A program made the position numbers and the translations under genes. The notes below the pieces were generated by a model. It searched no databases. It saw only the letters and a program-made list of their open reading frames with translations, and was not told the origin of the DNA. This document shows, piece after piece, positions 6,618-7,931 of a stretch of 7,931 bases of DNA. Within the stretch, counting starts at the first letter, position 1. Every line of letters starts with the position of its first letter. The DNA comes from Bacillota bacterium (GTDB taxonomy: Bacteria; Bacillota; Dethiobacteria; DTU022). The stretch spans positions 1-7,931 of the forward strand of contig JAAZIG010000369.1 in the NCBI GenBank assembly GCA_012510325.1, in the 5' to 3' direction.

Positions 6618-6654
6618 TGAGCCACAGGGACGGATCTCCTGGCCCATTTTTACT
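6618..6654. repeat. 37-bp dispersed repeat, copy 2
   Basis: It is identical to 6380-6416 except for C to T at 6640 and T to C at 6644. The second change alters the right arm from GGCTCA to GGCCCA: an A/C mismatch in plus-strand RNA but a G-U wobble in minus-strand RNA, so pairing with TGAGCC persists there. It lies between the 139-bp element and the IS. Confidence 0.85.
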
Positions 6655-6700
6655 CCCGGCGGCCCAATACTGATCTTCCCCCGATAAGACAGACACTGGA

Positions 6701-7564
6701 TTAAGCCACTTTTCTTTCCTTTTCGTATTCTTCCGGGCTATTGTACCCGATTGCTGAATGTATCCTTATTCGGTTGTAGAACACCTCGATATATTCAAAA
6801 ATAGTACGTCGTGCCTGGGAGCGGGTTTCAAATCTGCAATTGTATACTAGTTCGACCTTAAGGGTGTGAAAGAAACTTTCCATAACAGCATTATCCCAGC
6901 AGTTTCCTTTGCGGCTCATAGAGCAGATTATCCCGTAGCGCCAAAGCAGATGCTGATAATAGTGGCTGGCATACTGGCTGCCCTGATCAGAATGGAGAAG
7001 AAGCCCTCGGCCAGGCCTACGTTTTTGAAGAGCCATTTTTAGGGCCTTGACTACCAAATCCTGTGTTAACCGTTTCCCCATGGCCCAACCGATAATCCTA
7101 CGGGAATAGAGATCCATGATGGCAGCTAAGTAAAGCCACCCTTCATTAGTGTAAATGTACGTAATGTCAGACACCCAGCGCTGATTCGGCGCAGAAACAG
7201 AGAAAACCCCATCAAGATGGTTTGGGGCCACAGGCCGCTTGTGATTTGAATCTGTGGTTGCCTTGTATCTTCTCTTTTGCCTGGCTCTAATGCCAAGTTC
7301 TCGCATTAACCGTTCCACCCTTTTCTTGCCACAACGAAAGCCCTTCTTGGCCAATTGCCGGTGGATACGCGGACTTCCGTAATAACCCCGGCCTTCATGA
7401 TAGATCTCAAGTATTTTCTCTTTCAGAACCACATCTCGCTTTAAACGAGGACCTGGTTCACGCTTCAACCACTGGTAATAACCAGACCGGGAAACATGAA
7501 ATACGCAGCACATCCTCTCCACAGCAAACTTCCCTGTGTGCTCCCGGATAAACCGATAAATCAT
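6701..7564 (-). CDS. IS3-family transposase catalytic part (OrfB)
   Basis: This 287-residue integrase-fold transposase catalyses copy-out/paste-in transposition. It has an HTH_21-type N-terminal region, with YYGSPRIHRQLAKKG at 61-75, followed by the rve catalytic core. The catalytic triad is D133 (RWVSDIT), D193 (HSDQGSQYAS) and E229 (NAVMESFFHTLK), giving DD(35)E. Its ATG at 7564 overlaps the OrfA stop as ATGA. It is more probably made as an OrfAB fusion by -1 frameshifting, since the -1 frame from the A7 run is open into it. Its TAA (6703-6701) falls inside the terminal inverted repeat. Nothing is truncated and all catalytic residues are present. Confidence 0.95.
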   Translation of the reverse strand: MIYRFIREHTGKFAVERMCCVFHVSRSGYYQWLKREPGPRLKRDVVLKEKILEIYHEGRGYYGSPRIHRQLAKKGFRCGKKRVERLMRELGIRARQKRRYKATTDSNHKRPVAPNHLDGVFSVSAPNQRWVSDITYIYTNEGWLYLAAIMDLYSRRIIGWAMGKRLTQDLVVKALKMALQKRRPGRGLLLHSDQGSQYASHYYQHLLWRYGIICSMSRKGNCWDNAVMESFFHTLKVELVYNCRFETRSQARRTIFEYIEVFYNRIRIHSAIGYNSPEEYEKERKVA

Positions 7565-7863
7565 TTCGGTTTCTTTGAGAAGATGGCCACCGCTTTTTTT
7601 AAGATATCTCTTTCTTCGGTTACAATGGCCAATTCACGCTTTAGTCGGAGATTCTCTTCCTCTTCAGGTGTTAGCCTTTGTACCCCATGACCAGCGAAAG
7701 CTCGCTCATCAAGCCGTTCCAGCTCTGAACGCCACCTGGTTAGCATACCACGGTTAATCCCCAAATCATCTGCCACTTCTTTGACGGTCTTACCAGGGCT
7801 ATAGCTTAGTGCCACCGCCTCACGCTTAAATTCCTCCGTATACCTCCTCCTAGTCCCAGCCAC
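7561..7863 (-). CDS. IS3-family OrfA, DNA-binding helix-turn-helix protein
   Basis: This 100-residue protein has an HTH_Tnp_1 domain, with RRRYTEEFKREAVAL at 5-19 and the helix-turn-helix around KTVKEVADDLGINRGMLTRWR (25-45). A leucine-rich coiled coil (about 66-92, EEENLRLKRELAIVTEERD) serves multimerisation. It binds the IS ends and forms the N-terminal part of the OrfAB transposase. The start is GTG at 7863 with AGGAGGTG (7880-7873) 9 nt upstream. Near its end lies the A7 slippery run at 7600-7594. Its stop overlaps the OrfB start by four bases. Confidence 0.93.
   Translation of the reverse strand: MAGTRRRYTEEFKREAVALSYSPGKTVKEVADDLGINRGMLTRWRSELERLDERAFAGHGVQRLTPEEEENLRLKRELAIVTEERDILKKAVAIFSKKPK
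7593..7600 (-). promoter_or_regulatory. A7G programmed -1 frameshift site
   Basis: The OrfA codons TTA AAA AAA GCG contain seven A's in the A-AAA-AAA phase. Slipping back one base gives AGC GGT GGC and then eight further open codons that join OrfB in frame, without a stop. This is the usual way IS3 elements make the OrfAB transposase. No downstream stimulatory structure was worked out. Confidence 0.8.
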
Positions 7864-7878
7864 AATAATTCACACCTC

Positions 7879-7906
7879 CTGAGATAATTATAGTATCTTA
7901 TCTCAG
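7879..7906 (-). promoter_or_regulatory. Hairpin at the IS 5' end overlapping the orfA ribosome site, with TATAAT
   Basis: CTGAGATAA (7879-7887) and TTATCTCAG (7898-7906) form a perfect 9-bp stem with a 10-nt loop. On the minus strand a TATAAT lies at 7892-7887 and AGGAGGTG begins at 7880, so the stem covers the first two bases of the ribosome site. TGGACA at 7912-7907 could be a -35, but its 14-bp spacing is short. Confidence 0.5.
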
Positions 7907-7931
7907 TGTCCAGCAAACCGGGGGAGGCCCA

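Larger units (their letters stand above)
6357..6700. other. Gene-free region upstream of the operon, filled with repeats
   Basis: This stretch of about 344 bp holds the AGGAGG site of the first operon gene, 37-bp repeat copy 1, the 29-bp palindrome, the 139-bp inverted-repeat element, repeat copy 2 and the near end of the IS. I see no open frame with coding character and no convincing sigma-A promoter reading into the operon. A TTGACT at 6424-6419 on the minus strand lacks a TATAAT-like partner at normal spacing. Confidence 0.7.
6690..7912 (-). mobile_element. IS3-family insertion sequence, about 1.22 kb
   Basis: The element contains the two overlapping transposase frames and is bounded by imperfect inverted ends. 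TGGACACTGAGATAAG reads inward from 7912 on the minus strand and CAGACACTGGATTAAG inward from 6690 on the plus strand, 11 of 16 matching. The length and DD(35)E transposase are typical of IS3. It is visibly less GC-rich than the operon, consistent with separate origin. No 3-4 bp target duplication could be recognised, so the exact ends are uncertain by a few bases. Both frames are intact, so it may still be active. Confidence 0.8.

Noticed and set aside
6650..7931. GGCCCA-containing stretches at 6660-6666 and 7920-7931 as a target duplication of the IS
   Set aside because: They lie outside the likely IS ends, differ by internal bases, and the window ends there, so the similarity cannot be told from chance.

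Overview
The window looks like the chromosome of an anaerobic Gram-positive bacterium (Firmicutes), possibly a syntrophic member of the Peptococcaceae or Syntrophomonadaceae type. The reasons are strong AGGAGG-type ribosome binding sites, a GC-rich coding region, a clostridial-type butyryl-CoA dehydrogenase, and short GGGACG-containing intergenic repeats. The last point rests on my recollection of such genomes. The taxonomic placement is an inference.

Layout from left to right. Positions 1-63 hold the last 20 codons of an unidentified plus-strand gene. A rho-independent terminator hairpin overlaps its stop codon. Positions 64-209 are a convergent intergenic region with a second hairpin and a 15-bp tandem repeat. 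Positions 210-6356 are a six-gene minus-strand operon. In transcription order it reads: divergent acyl-CoA dehydrogenase, butyryl-CoA-dehydrogenase-like enzyme, cob(I)alamin adenosyltransferase, MeaB-type GTPase chaperone, B12-dependent acyl-CoA mutase large subunit, mutase small (B12-binding) subunit. Positions 6357-6700 have no gene. They hold two copies of a 37-bp repeat, a 29-bp palindrome and a 139-bp MITE-like inverted-repeat element. Positions ~6690-7912 are an IS3-family insertion sequence with orfA, orfB and an A7 frameshift site, in the same orientation as the operon.

The main result concerns the mutase. An automatic annotation would probably call it methylmalonyl-CoA mutase. However, its two substrate-discriminating positions are Phe72 and Gln190, not the Tyr and Arg of methylmalonyl-CoA mutases, and Ala99 replaces the Asp of 2-hydroxyisobutyryl-CoA mutase. 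This is the isobutyryl-CoA mutase signature. Together with a butyryl-CoA-type dehydrogenase and a dedicated cofactor supply and repair pair (adenosyltransferase, MeaB), the operon reads as a module interconverting isobutyryl-CoA and n-butyryl-CoA and feeding butyryl-CoA into beta-oxidation (or the reverse). No methylmalonyl-CoA epimerase, carboxylase or decarboxylase gene is present in the window, which fits this reading.
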